A DNA stretch of 64,000 nucleotides from JANMCE01 sp031410595 (lineage in GTDB: Bacteria > Actinomycetota > Acidimicrobiia > Acidimicrobiales > Ilumatobacteraceae): the NCBI GenBank assembly GCA_031410595.1, contig JANNZM010000125.1, positions 38,259 through 102,258 of the forward strand. The letters are read 5' to 3'. The translations under genes and the position numbers were made by a program. The notes beneath the pieces are model-generated. The model did no database searches, was not told where the DNA came from, and worked only from the letters and a program-made list of their open reading frames with translations. Shown one piece after another: positions 50,450 to 59,130 of the stretch. Numbering within the stretch: the stretch's first letter is position 1; every line of letters begins with the position of its first letter.

Positions 50450-52098
50450 GCCGACGGTGAGGAGGCGTTGGCAGTCGTCGCGAAGGGGATGTGCGGGTTG
50501 CGACCTTCGGCCCGGGCCAGCGAGGCGCCGATCAGACCGCGGAACAGCGGGTGGGCGCGGTCGGGGCGGCTCTTGAACTCTGGGTGCGCCTGCGTACCGA
50601 CCCAGAACGGATGTCCCGAAAGCTCGATGAACTCCACCAAACGGTTGTCGGGTGACGTGCCGGAGCAGATGAAGCCGGCCGATTCAAATCGAGTGCGGTA
50701 CGCCGAGTTGAACTCGTAACGGTGACGGTGACGCTCGCTAACCACCTGCTCGCCGTACGCCTCATACACCTTCGAGCCGGGCTGCAGCACGGCATAGTAC
50801 GCGCCCAGTCGCATGGTGCCGCCCATGTCGGTGACATCACGCTGATCGTTCATAAGGTCGATGACCGGATGCGGCGTGAGGGGATCAACCTCGGTGGAGT
50901 TCGCGCCGATGAGACCAAGCACATTGCGAGCGAAGTCGATCGACATCATCTGCAGCCCGAGGCACAGACCAAGGCACGGGATACCGTGTTCGCGTGCGTA
51001 GCCGGCTGCAGCAATTTTGCCTTCGATGCCGCGGTCGCCGAAGCCGCCGGGGATGACCATGCCGTCCAAGTGAGCGAGGCGACCTTCGGCCATCAGACCT
51101 TCGACCTCTTCGGCCTGAATCCATTCGATCTCCACCTTGGCGCCGTGATGGAACCCGGCGTGCTTGAGGCTCTCGACGACCGAGAGGTAGGCGTCGGGTA
51201 GCTGGATGTACTTGCCGATTAGACCTATGCGCACGGGCCTGGTGGCTGCCTCGACTTTGGCGACGATGGCCTTCCACGGGTCAAGGTTGGGGGTGCCTTC
51301 GAGCTTGAGCACCCGGCACACCTCGTCGTCGAGGCCTTCGCTATGCAGCACAAGCGGGAGCTCGTAAATGTTCTTGGCGTCGGCCGCGTTTACTACGGCG
51401 CGCTCGTCAACATCGCACAGGCTGGATATCTTGGCCTTCAACGCGACCGAGAGCGGTTCGTCGCTGCGGCACACGATGACGTCCGGCTGAATACCGCGGC
51501 TGCGCAACTCGGTGACGGAGTGCTGCGTGGGCTTGGTCTTCTGCTCGCCCGATGGACCGATGAACGGCACCAGCGTCACGTGGATGTAGCAGACATTGTC
51601 ACGACCAACGTCCTTGCGGAACTGCCGCAGCGCTTCGAGGAACGGAAGAATTTCGATGTCACCAACCGTGCCACCGACCTCGGTGATGACGACATCGACA
51701 TCATCGGTGGCCAACCGCTTTACCCGGCGCTTGATCTCATCGGTGATGTGCGGGATCACCTGCACGGTCTTACCCAGGTAGTCACCACGACGCTCGGCCG
51801 CCAGGACCGCCTGATAGATCGAACCAGTAGTTGCGTTTGACGAGCGGATCAAGGGCTCATCGATAAATCGTTCATAGTGCCCGAGGTCAAGGTCTGTCTC
51901 GCCCCCGTCGTCGGTGACAAATACCTCGCCGTGCTCGTACGGGTTCATCGTGCCGGGGTCGACATTGATGTACGGGTCGAGCTTTTGCATAGTGACCCGC
52001 AGGCCCCGCATCTTCAGCAGGCGACCCAGGGATGAAGCGGTCAAGCCCTTCCCAAGGGAGGAGGCCACACCACCGGTCACAAAAATATGCTTGGCCAC
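50446..52098 (-). CDS. pyrG: CTP synthase
   Basis: A 550-residue enzyme making CTP from UTP, ATP and glutamine. Synthase domain: FVTGGVASSLGKGLTA, KLDPYINVDPGTMNPYEHGE, EVGGTVGDIE. Glutaminase domain: PGGFGDRG, nucleophile Cys in CLGLCLGLQM and the His/Glu end HPEFKSRP. GTG start. The 99 nt upstream contain GC-rich inverted repeats but no recognisable regulatory site. Confidence 0.97.
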   Translation of the reverse strand: MAKHIFVTGGVASSLGKGLTASSLGRLLKMRGLRVTMQKLDPYINVDPGTMNPYEHGEVFVTDDGGETDLDLGHYERFIDEPLIRSSNATTGSIYQAVLAAERRGDYLGKTVQVIPHITDEIKRRVKRLATDDVDVVITEVGGTVGDIEILPFLEALRQFRKDVGRDNVCYIHVTLVPFIGPSGEQKTKPTQHSVTELRSRGIQPDVIVCRSDEPLSVALKAKISSLCDVDERAVVNAADAKNIYELPLVLHSEGLDDEVCRVLKLEGTPNLDPWKAIVAKVEAATRPVRIGLIGKYIQLPDAYLSVVESLKHAGFHHGAKVEIEWIQAEEVEGLMAEGRLAHLDGMVIPGGFGDRGIEGKIAAAGYAREHGIPCLGLCLGLQMMSIDFARNVLGLIGANSTEVDPLTPHPVIDLMNDQRDVTDMGGTMRLGAYYAVLQPGSKVYEAYGEQVVSERHRHRYEFNSAYRTRFESAGFICSGTSPDNRLVEFIELSGHPFWVGTQAHPEFKSRPDRAHPLFRGLIGASLARAEGRNPHIPFATTANASSPSA

Positions 52099-52181
52099 GA
52101 TTTTGGTGTCCTCCGTCGAAAAGAGAATCGGCCGGACACCAACGCGTCCGGGGACGTACCGGTCGAGAGTAGCGCGCGAGC

Positions 52182-52195
52182 CACCCGCGCGGGTG
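52182..52195 (-). terminator. Possible weak hairpin after recN
   Basis: CACCCGCGCGGGTG forms a 5-bp GC stem with a 4-nt loop, two nt after the recN stop. There is no following T-run, so intrinsic termination would be weak; it may only mark the recN/pyrG boundary. Confidence 0.3.
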
Positions 52196-52197
52196 AT

Positions 52198-53784
52198 TTA
52201 ACCGCGGGCACTCTTCGCCGATGCGAGAAGTTCTTCGGCATGGCGGTGGGCCGACTCGCTCTCGGCCAGGCCCGACAGCATCCGGGAAAGCTCACGGGTG
52301 CGTTCCTCACCCATGACGACCGAGGCACCGGTGATGGTGCGCTTGGCCACGGTCTGCTTGGTCACCACGATCTGCTGATCAGCAAACGCAGCGACCTGAG
52401 CCAGGTGCGTCACCACGAAGACCTGATGGTTGCGACCCAACTGCGCCAACGATCGACCAACCGCAAGGGCTGCCTCTCCGCCGATGCCCGCGTCGACCTC
52501 ATCGAAGACCAGCGTGTCGGGGGCACCGCTAAGCACCAAGCGCAGGGCCAGCATGGTTCGAGCCAATTCGCCACCCGAAGCCACCTTCGCGAGCGGATGC
52601 AAGGCCTCACCGGGGTTGGCTTGGAACAGGATCGAGACGTCGTCGGCAGGGCCGTCACCAACGACTCGGACCTCAAGCTGTGCCTTGGGCAGCGCCAATT
52701 GGCGAAGGTGACCCTGCACTGCGGTGGCGAGCCGTGGAGCTGCTTTCTTGCGCATCGTAGCAACCTTTTCGGCGGCCTTGGCTTCTTGGTCCGACTCTTC
52801 ATCGATGGCTCGTTGCAGTTCGACCACGCGCTCATCGTGACTGACGAGTTCATCGTGACGAGCGGCGAGCTTCGCCTGCTCGGCCATGACGTCGGCCAGG
52901 TTGTCACCGTACTTGCGGCAGAGGTCGCGTAGCTTCTGGCGCCTCGCCCGCACCTCGTCCAAACGCTCGGGGTTTTCCTCAATGCGTTCGGCGGTCGTGC
53001 GCAGATCAGCCACCAAGTCATCGAGATCGGCCGCAGCTGACTTGAGTCGCTCGGCTGCGGCTGCGAACGGGGCGCGAGCCGAAAGAAGCGCGTATCCGAT
53101 GCGAAGCTGATCGAGGGTGCCGTCGTCACCCGCCAGCAACGACAGCGCGCCGTCGGCGGCCTCGGTGTGCGCGACGGCGCCCGCCAGAACCTCTTCTTCG
53201 GCGTCGAGGCGTTGTTCTTCGTCGGGATCGGTCAGCTGGGCGGCTTCGATTTCGTCGAGTTGGAATCTCAGCAGATCAAGCTCGCGAGCCCTCGTTCGTT
53301 CGTCGCCACCAATGCCATTCAGATCGGCGACAAACCCAGCGCGCCGTTTGCGGATGTCGGTCAGCTCGCCCAGGTCAACCCCGGCGTAGGTGTCGAGCGC
53401 TGCGCGTTGTGGGCCGACCGACAGCAGACTTTGGTGGCTGTGCTGCCCGTGCAGGTCCACCAGCGATGATCCCTGATCGGCCAGCAGCGCTGCGGTAGCC
53501 AACCGACCATTGATGTAGGCCCGTGAGCGCCCGTCAGTAGGCACGGCGCGAGCCAGGATGATCTCATCATCGCCAACCACGAAGCGGCCCTCGATTTGGG
53601 CTTCCTCTGCCCCGTCGCGTACAACGGTCGCGTCGGCACGGTCACCGAGCAGCAGGTTGATGGCCTCGATCAGCATGGTTTTCCCAGCACCGGTCTCGCC
53701 GGTGAGCGCCGTGAGGCCGGGACCAAATCGCAACGTAAGGTCAGCGATGATGCCCATGTTTTCGATGTGCAGTTCGGTGAGCAC
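52198..53784 (-). CDS. recN: DNA repair protein RecN
   Basis: A 528-residue SMC-like ATPase: Walker A TGETGAGKTMLIEAI (near 28-42), two coiled-coil arms with an Ala-rich hinge, and the C-terminal ABC signature (VASGGELARTMLALRL) and Walker B (LVFDEVDAGIGG). RecN holds broken chromosome ends together during recombination. GTG at 53784 gives the family start LTELHIENMGI; it lies 5 nt after nadK. No LexA box is visible directly upstream; it probably shares the tlyA-nadK transcript. Confidence 0.95.
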   Translation of the reverse strand: MLTELHIENMGIIADLTLRFGPGLTALTGETGAGKTMLIEAINLLLGDRADATVVRDGAEEAQIEGRFVVGDDEIILARAVPTDGRSRAYINGRLATAALLADQGSSLVDLHGQHSHQSLLSVGPQRAALDTYAGVDLGELTDIRKRRAGFVADLNGIGGDERTRARELDLLRFQLDEIEAAQLTDPDEEQRLDAEEEVLAGAVAHTEAADGALSLLAGDDGTLDQLRIGYALLSARAPFAAAAERLKSAAADLDDLVADLRTTAERIEENPERLDEVRARRQKLRDLCRKYGDNLADVMAEQAKLAARHDELVSHDERVVELQRAIDEESDQEAKAAEKVATMRKKAAPRLATAVQGHLRQLALPKAQLEVRVVGDGPADDVSILFQANPGEALHPLAKVASGGELARTMLALRLVLSGAPDTLVFDEVDAGIGGEAALAVGRSLAQLGRNHQVFVVTHLAQVAAFADQQIVVTKQTVAKRTITGASVVMGEERTRELSRMLSGLAESESAHRHAEELLASAKSARG

Positions 53785-53789
53785 GCCGA

Positions 53790-54626
53790 CTACCGATCCG
53801 AGAGGCCGAATTTGGCCTTCAAGATTTGATGGAACGGGTTGGCGCCGAACCGCACGAAATGGGCCCGAGTCTCGGAAGCTGTGCAACGAATGACGTCACC
53901 CGGAACCAAGTGGGCGATGCGCCCGCCGTCGATGGTCAACTCCGCGTTGCGGTGGCCCAGCACTTCGATTTCGATCGACTCGTCCGGACCGAGCACAAGG
54001 CTACGGTCGAACAGCATGTGCGGCGACACGGGCGTCACCAGAATGGCCCGATGCGACGGCGACACGATGGGTCCGCGGGCCGACAGCGAGTACGCGGTTG
54101 AGCCGGTCGGCGTGGCCACGATGAGCCCGTCCGCCGCATAGGTGGTGAAGTCGGCACCGTCGATGGTCACGAGCAGACGCACGGTGTGACCAGCCTCGCT
54201 TTTTTCCACCACCACCTCGTTGAGCGCCAAACTCGTTTCGCCGCCAATCCGCTCCACCGCCAACATCATGCGTTCTTCAATGGTGGCCTTGCCGGTGAAG
54301 AAGCGATCCAGCGACGCGATCAACGCCGGAGGTTCCACCTGCGTGAGATACCCAAGCGCGCCGACATTCACGCCGATCACGGGCGTGCCCAGCGTTGCCA
54401 CCCGCCGCACGGTTCGAAGCATGGTGCCGTCGCCTCCGATGCTGAGCGCCAGGCCGGGTACCAGCAGGTCGTCGGCTCGATCGCAGTCGTCGAGGTCAAG
54501 CGCCTTGGCGTCCTCCTCGGAAACGAACAGGCGATGCCCGCGTTCGGTGAGCCACGCTGCGATTGATCGCACCAGTTCGGTGGCGTCGGTTCGTTCATGG
54601 TGGGCCACAACCAGGACATCGGTCAT
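53790..54626 (-). CDS. nadK: NAD kinase
   Basis: A 278-residue kinase making NADP. Catalytic GGDGTMLR (about 62-69), NVGALGYLT, LNEVVVEK and the Gly-rich PTGSTAYSLSARGPI are all family signatures. ATG at 54626 overlaps the tlyA stop (ATGA). The tlyA-nadK-recN order is characteristic of Actinobacteria. Confidence 0.96.
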   Translation of the reverse strand: MTDVLVVAHHERTDATELVRSIAAWLTERGHRLFVSEEDAKALDLDDCDRADDLLVPGLALSIGGDGTMLRTVRRVATLGTPVIGVNVGALGYLTQVEPPALIASLDRFFTGKATIEERMMLAVERIGGETSLALNEVVVEKSEAGHTVRLLVTIDGADFTTYAADGLIVATPTGSTAYSLSARGPIVSPSHRAILVTPVSPHMLFDRSLVLGPDESIEIEVLGHRNAELTIDGGRIAHLVPGDVIRCTASETRAHFVRFGANPFHQILKAKFGLSDR

Positions 54627-55360
54627 GGGGAAACTCTTACATGAACCAGGAACTCCACGTTGCCTTGGCCGCCTTTGATGGGCGATTCGATCTGGCCGAT
54701 CACGTGCGCGCCTCGCGCAGCGAGCGCGGCCGCGACATCGGCACATGCCCGTTCGTGTAGTGCCGAATCGGTGATGATGCCCTTGCCCTTTGACACGTCA
54801 GCCTTGCCCGCTTCGAACTGCGGTTTGATGAGCAGCACCATGTGTCCGCCGGGCCCCGCCGCGGTGACGAGCGGCTCGGCCACGACTGTCAAGGAGATGA
54901 ACGACAGATCGGCTACAACCAGATCGAACGGTGCGCCAAGGTCCGCCAGGTCGGCATGGCGGATGTTGGTGCGCTCGATGACCGTTACGTGCGGATGATT
55001 GCGGAGCAACGGATGAAGCTGACCGTGACCAACGTCGAGCGCCACCACGTGCGCGGCGCCGCGCTGCAGGACACAATCGGTGAAACCACCGGTCGAAGCA
55101 CCGACGTCGATGATGCGCAGGCCGTTCACATCGATGTCGAAGGATTCCAGCGCGCCTTCGAGCTTCTCGCCACCGCGGCTGACGTACTTCTTGGGGGGAC
55201 CAACGATCACGATTGGTTCGTCGTCGGCCACCAGACGGGCCAGCTTGAGCGCTGGTGCACCACCGACCAGTACACGGCCTGCTTCCACGACGTCGTGAGC
55301 GTCACGACGACTCTCCACCAGCCCGCGCCGCACCAGTTCCACATCGAGACGCCGGCGCAC
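54623..55360 (-). CDS. tlyA: TlyA-family rRNA 2'-O-methyltransferase
   Basis: A 245-residue protein with an N-terminal S4-like RNA-binding domain (RRLDVELVRRGLVESRRDA, 1-60) and an FtsJ-like methyltransferase domain (DVGASTGGFTDCVLQRGA as SAM site, about 83-100; VADLSFISL; LIKPQFE). TlyA methylates 16S C1409 and 23S C1920; older haemolysin naming is misleading. GTG start 7 nt after TAGCCT (leaderless). Confidence 0.93.
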   Translation of the reverse strand: MRRRLDVELVRRGLVESRRDAHDVVEAGRVLVGGAPALKLARLVADDEPIVIVGPPKKYVSRGGEKLEGALESFDIDVNGLRIIDVGASTGGFTDCVLQRGAAHVVALDVGHGQLHPLLRNHPHVTVIERTNIRHADLADLGAPFDLVVADLSFISLTVVAEPLVTAAGPGGHMVLLIKPQFEAGKADVSKGKGIITDSALHERACADVAAALAARGAHVIGQIESPIKGGQGNVEFLVHVRVSP

Positions 55361-55408
55361 GACCGTTAGGCTACTGCCCGCGCCGATGATCCCGATGCCC
55401 GTCGTGGG

Positions 55409-55858
55409 TCAGGACGTTCGCTTCTTGGCCGCAGCCTTCTTGACGGGTGCCGCCTTCTTGGCCGGAGCCTTTTTTGCAGCCACCCTCTTGGCCGGTGCGG
55501 CTTTCTTGGCAACTGCCTTCTTCACCGGAGCTGCCTTCCTGGCTGCGGCCTTCGCAGGCGCAGTCGCAGCAACGACGGTGACGGGCTTCGCCCCGGGTGC
55601 CGGCGCAGTTGTGTCGTTGCCGACGAGACCGAAATGCTTCAGCTGGCGATGCACTTCGCCCTGGATCATTTCAAAGAGTTGCTCGGCGCCGCGCTTGGAT
55701 TGCTCCACCAGCTTCTCGACATTTTCTTGCAGATCGCCGGACATGTTCTCGCCGCTCTTCACGAGCGTCTTGATCAGGTCCTCAGCTTTGCTTTGGGAGA
55801 TTCCGGTCATGGCCATGCCGACTTCCAGCATCTTCTTCAACGGGTTGTTTTCGCTCAC
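55409..55858 (-). CDS. Phasin-like protein with Lys/Ala-rich tail
   Basis: A 149-residue protein from the GTG at 55858. Residues 1-80 form an amphipathic helical region (SKAEDLIKTLVKSGENMSG, LQENVEKLVEQSKRGAEQLFEMIQ) like phasins or DUF-type polyester granule proteins. Residues about 95-149 are histone H1-like PAKKAAPVKK repeats that should bind DNA or polyanions. The combination resembles PhaF/PhaP-type granule and nucleoid organisers. TACGCT ends 7 nt upstream of the start. Confidence 0.7.
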   Translation of the reverse strand: MSENNPLKKMLEVGMAMTGISQSKAEDLIKTLVKSGENMSGDLQENVEKLVEQSKRGAEQLFEMIQGEVHRQLKHFGLVGNDTTAPAPGAKPVTVVAATAPAKAAARKAAPVKKAVAKKAAPAKRVAAKKAPAKKAAPVKKAAAKKRTS

Positions 55859-55910
55859 GGCGCAGAGCGTATCGGCAATTCGCGTCACTTCCCTGCCGTA
55901 GGGTCGCGCT

Positions 55911-56669
55911 GTGCTACCGCTTCGCGACCTCAACCCCACTCGACATCGGCCCTTCGCAACGATCCTGCTCATCGCTATCTGCGCCGCCGTCTACTTCTTG
56001 GTGCAACCAACGCCGTTCGCAAGTACCTCTGCTGATGCTCGATTCGAGTACCGCTACGCTGCCATTCCCACCGAAGTCGTGCACGGCCATCCGCTGGCAA
56101 CCTGCGAGGTCGGCACCGGGATTCTCGGAGCCGCATCCAGTTCTATTGCGTGCAAGCAACCGGGCGGAATCGTGCCCTATGCGCCGGGCAAGCACACCCG
56201 ACTAGCTGTCATCACGTCGGTGTTCTTACACGCCAGCATCATTCATCTCCTCGGAAACATGCTCTTCCTATGGATCTTCGGCAACAACATAGAGGACCGC
56301 CTTCGCCCCATCGGCTACCTCTTGTTTTTTGTTGCCGGTGGCATCGTGGCGACCATTGGTCACGTCGTCGCCGACGGGTCGAGTCGTGCGCCGGTGGTGG
56401 GTGCGTCCGGTGCCATCGCCGCGGTGATGGGTGCCTACCTGATCTGGTATCCGAGGGCGAGGGTGCAGACCCTGGTCTTCTTCTTACCGGTTCGGCTGCC
56501 GGCTTTCATCGTGCTGTTGGTGTGGCTCGTCCTGCAGTTCTTTACCTCGAGGGGCTCGCATGTGGCCTGGGTGGCCCACGTCGTCGGTTTTGCCTTCGGT
56601 GCCATCGTGGCAGTGCTACTCGGGAGGCGTGCCCCTCAGCCTTCGGCCAGCAACACCTTGCTCATCTGA
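55911..56669 (+). CDS. Rhomboid-family intramembrane serine protease
   Basis: A 252-residue protein with six membrane helices. HLLGNMLFLWIFGNNIED, the catalytic Ser in VVGASGAIAAVMGAYL (about 165) and His in AWVAHVVGFAFG (about 222) are present, so it should be active. Its GTG follows TAGGGT by 6 nt (leaderless). An extra N-terminal soluble loop (about 35-85) lies between helices 1 and 2. The end overlaps the convergent HAD gene by 34 nt. Confidence 0.88.
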   Translation: MLPLRDLNPTRHRPFATILLIAICAAVYFLVQPTPFASTSADARFEYRYAAIPTEVVHGHPLATCEVGTGILGAASSSIACKQPGGIVPYAPGKHTRLAVITSVFLHASIIHLLGNMLFLWIFGNNIEDRLRPIGYLLFFVAGGIVATIGHVVADGSSRAPVVGASGAIAAVMGAYLIWYPRARVQTLVFFLPVRLPAFIVLLVWLVLQFFTSRGSHVAWVAHVVGFAFGAIVAVLLGRRAPQPSASNTLLI

Positions 56670-57391
56670 CGCAGGTCTTCGGCGATGAGATTCGGGGTCG
56701 GTTTGATTGGCAGGTCATTCGGACGGACCACGCCGGACAGCACCAAACCGAACCTCGCACCGAGCCGCACCGCAAACTCTCCGTCGGTGTCACCCCGGTC
56801 GCCGATCATCACGAATTCACCGTCATGTCCCAAGGCGGTGCGCACCACGTCGGCCATCGGCCCGTAGGGCTTGCCGGCAATCGCGGGCGCTTTTCCTGAT
56901 CCGGTTTGCACGGCGGCCACCAGTGACCCACAGCCGGGAATCGGACCGTCGGGCGTGGGATAGGTGGCATCGTCGTTGGTTGCGATGAACCGGGCACCCT
57001 GGCGAATGGCGGTCGCTGCTTTGCGGAGAGCCTCGTAGTCGAAGGTGCGGTGAAAACCCACCACCACAACATCGGCCGGTCCATCGGCGACGATCTCGGC
57101 TCCTGCGGCGATCAGCTCCTCATGCGCGCCCGGCCCACCGAGCAACAACACCCGCTCACCGGCGTGGATGAGCGACGCCGCCGCTTGCGCGCTGGTGAAC
57201 ACATCACCGTGAGCCCGAATACCGAATCGGGCGAGTTTGGCTTCCACCGTCGACACGGGTGAGAAGGAGTTGTTCGATACGAACGTCACCCGATGCCCCG
57301 CCGCCCGTAAGGCAGCTACGGCTTCCGGCGAGCCGGGGATGACGTTGTCGGCCAACCAGATCACACCATCGAGGTCACAAATCACATTCAC
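56636..57391 (-). CDS. HAD-IIA family phosphatase (NagD-like)
   Basis: A 251-residue HAD hydrolase: motif I ICDLDGVIW (nucleophile Asp), motif II SNNSFSP, cap domain C2 type, motif III Lys in GKPYGPM, motif IV IGDRGDTDGEFA. The family dephosphorylates small phosphates such as p-nitrophenyl phosphate or glycerol-phosphate. GTG start with GGAGG 8 nt upstream. It overlaps the rhomboid gene at its 3' end by 34 nt. Confidence 0.88.
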   Translation of the reverse strand: MNVICDLDGVIWLADNVIPGSPEAVAALRAAGHRVTFVSNNSFSPVSTVEAKLARFGIRAHGDVFTSAQAAASLIHAGERVLLLGGPGAHEELIAAGAEIVADGPADVVVVGFHRTFDYEALRKAATAIRQGARFIATNDDATYPTPDGPIPGCGSLVAAVQTGSGKAPAIAGKPYGPMADVVRTALGHDGEFVMIGDRGDTDGEFAVRLGARFGLVLSGVVRPNDLPIKPTPNLIAEDLRQMSKVLLAEG

Positions 57392-57479
57392 GCTGCGATC
57401 CTCCCATGCGGCTACGAACCGAACCCAACGTCAATCGGTGAGCGGGCGGAGGTCGGCTCGCTTCTGGCATCATGCGTGC

Positions 57480-58673
57480 GTGCCTCGATTCGAACCTTTC
57501 GCCGCCCTCCGCTACGCCGCCAAACTTCCGCTGGCCGATGTGACCGCGCCGCCCTACGACGTGTTGTCGGACGCCGACCGTGCCTCGCTGGCCGGCAGGC
57601 ATCCGCACAACGTGGTGAAGATCGACGTACCGATCGAAGCCGACGGACCGAACCGCTACGACATGGCGGGCAAGTTGATGTGCGAGTGGATCGGCGCGGG
57701 CGTGCTGGTGCAGGACCGGGGCCCATCGTTTTACCGATACACGATGACGTTCAACGACGAGACCGGCTTGCAGCATCAGACGGTCGGCGTGCTGGGAGGC
57801 CTTGAAGTGCGCGCCGCCGGCGCGGGCGAAGTACTGCCTCACGAGCAGACCACCCCGAAAGCCAAGACAGATCGACTCGACCTGACTCGCTCCACCGGTA
57901 CCAACTTGTCGGCAGTGTGGGGCCTGTCGATGGCACCCGGCATCGGTGCCACCATTGCGGCCGCCGAGGCCACCCTCATAGGCGAGTTCATCGATGATGC
58001 CGGCGTCGGCCACCGGCTGGAGCGCATCGAGACCGCCGATGCAATCGCCACCATTCAGGCCGCAGTCGAGGCGGCACCAGTCGTCATTGCCGACGGTCAC
58101 CACCGCTACGAAATCGCTCGTGTGTTTCGAGCAGAGCAGCAGGCTGCCGGACACGCGCAGGGTCCGCATGACCTCACGATGACATTCGTGGTGGAATTGG
58201 CACCAGACCATCTCTTTGTGCAGGCCATCCACCGACTGCTTACCGACATTCCCGCCGGTACCGATCTGCTGGCCGAGTTGTCGTCGTCGTTCGACGCCTC
58301 CCCTGCCGGCAATGTCTCCACCGACACGTTGCAGCAGATGACCTCGAACGGCTCGCTGTGTCTGGTGCACCCGGACGGCACGGGCACATTCTTGAAGCCA
58401 AAGCCCGAGGCGTTTGACGGCGAGCGAGACCTGGATACGGCCCGGCTTGAGCGCGCTCTCGCCAGCCTTACACACACGAAGGCCTACCAGCACGGCGTCG
58501 ACAACATTGTCGGGGCGGTCACAAGCGGCAAGGCGCAGTACGGGGTGCTGCTGCGGCCGGTACCGATCGCCGAGATTGAGCGCACGGCGCATGAGGGCCT
58601 CTTGATGCCGCCGAAGTCGACGTTCTTTGCCCCAAAGCCGAAGACGGGTCTGGTTTTCCGACAAGCCCGTTAA
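57480..58673 (+). CDS. DUF1015 protein
   Basis: A 397-residue protein starting with the DUF1015 lead FEPFAALRYA and DVTAPPYDVLSDADRASL, and carrying the family motif IADGHHRYEIARVF (about 200-213). The first GTG in frame that gives the family start is at 57480. DUF1015 is widespread, and its members are proposed to bind an unknown small-molecule phosphate. Its stop shares bases with the SSB-like stop on the other strand (TTAA palindrome). Confidence 0.87.
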   Translation: MPRFEPFAALRYAAKLPLADVTAPPYDVLSDADRASLAGRHPHNVVKIDVPIEADGPNRYDMAGKLMCEWIGAGVLVQDRGPSFYRYTMTFNDETGLQHQTVGVLGGLEVRAAGAGEVLPHEQTTPKAKTDRLDLTRSTGTNLSAVWGLSMAPGIGATIAAAEATLIGEFIDDAGVGHRLERIETADAIATIQAAVEAAPVVIADGHHRYEIARVFRAEQQAAGHAQGPHDLTMTFVVELAPDHLFVQAIHRLLTDIPAGTDLLAELSSSFDASPAGNVSTDTLQQMTSNGSLCLVHPDGTGTFLKPKPEAFDGERDLDTARLERALASLTHTKAYQHGVDNIVGAVTSGKAQYGVLLRPVPIAEIERTAHEGLLMPPKSTFFAPKPKTGLVFRQAR

Positions 58674-59008
58674 ACCACCGCGCTCAGCTCGATCGCCACG
58701 CGATGGAGCGCCTTTTCGACCTTCTTGGCGGCGGTGGCGCGCAGCACATCAACGGCTTGCACTTCGGTGCGGCTCCCCGTGGCTCCACCGGCGGCAAAGA
58801 AGCGACGGCGCACAGACCCCAGCACCACCACCTCAGTGCCCTTCGGGAGGACCGGCGCGTCGCCGCGCTGCAGGCTGACCGGAACCGATCGAGCGCCCCC
58901 TTCGCCGTCGCGGGTAGTCACTTCGTAGGTCACAAACCAATCCCCTGACGGCAGGCTCCGCTGCACCGCGTCCGACGACAGCGTTCCTCGCAAAACAACA
59001 ATGTTCAT
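58670..59008 (-). CDS. Single-stranded DNA-binding protein-like (OB-fold)
   Basis: A 112-residue OB-fold protein: MNIVVLRGTLSSDAV, then WFVTYEVTTRD and GTEVVVLGSVRRRFF, matching the SSB N-terminal domain. It lacks the acidic C-terminal tail of the replicative SSB, so it is a paralogue, perhaps repair- or competence-related. ATG 59008 has GAGG 8 nt upstream. The shared 30-nt promoter element lies 46 nt upstream. Confidence 0.72.
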   Translation of the reverse strand: MNIVVLRGTLSSDAVQRSLPSGDWFVTYEVTTRDGEGGARSVPVSLQRGDAPVLPKGTEVVVLGSVRRRFFAAGGATGSRTEVQAVDVLRATAAKKVEKALHRVAIELSAVV

Positions 59009-59054
59009 GTCGAACCTCTTCACATGTTCAGATACCAAAGGGGAAGTACCCCTT

Positions 59055-59084
59055 ACCGTACAGAGGGGGTGCTACAAGGTTGAG
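59055..59084 (-). promoter_or_regulatory. Shared 30-nt promoter-like element (copy B)
   Basis: Minus strand: CTCAACC, then TTGTAGCAC, eight bases, then TACGGT. It is 25/30 identical to 43761-43790, including CC-TTGTA, ACCCC and CTGTA. The TTGT start, 17-nt spacing and TANNNT end parallel the PafBC-dependent DNA-damage promoter. It lies 46 nt upstream of the SSB-like start and in the divergent spacer to the secreted protein gene. Confidence 0.55.
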
Positions 59085-59130
59085 AGACGTTGGTCGCGGC
59101 CGACGAAGGACGCCATTAGGCTCCGGCCCC

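Noticed and set aside
55430..55560. Tandem repeat in DNA
   Set aside because: Explained by the Lys/Ala-rich tail codons of the phasin-like protein.
57375..58664. 429-aa minus-strand frame opposite DUF1015
   Set aside because: The DUF1015 frame carries family motifs; the antisense frame is low-complexity and unmotivated.
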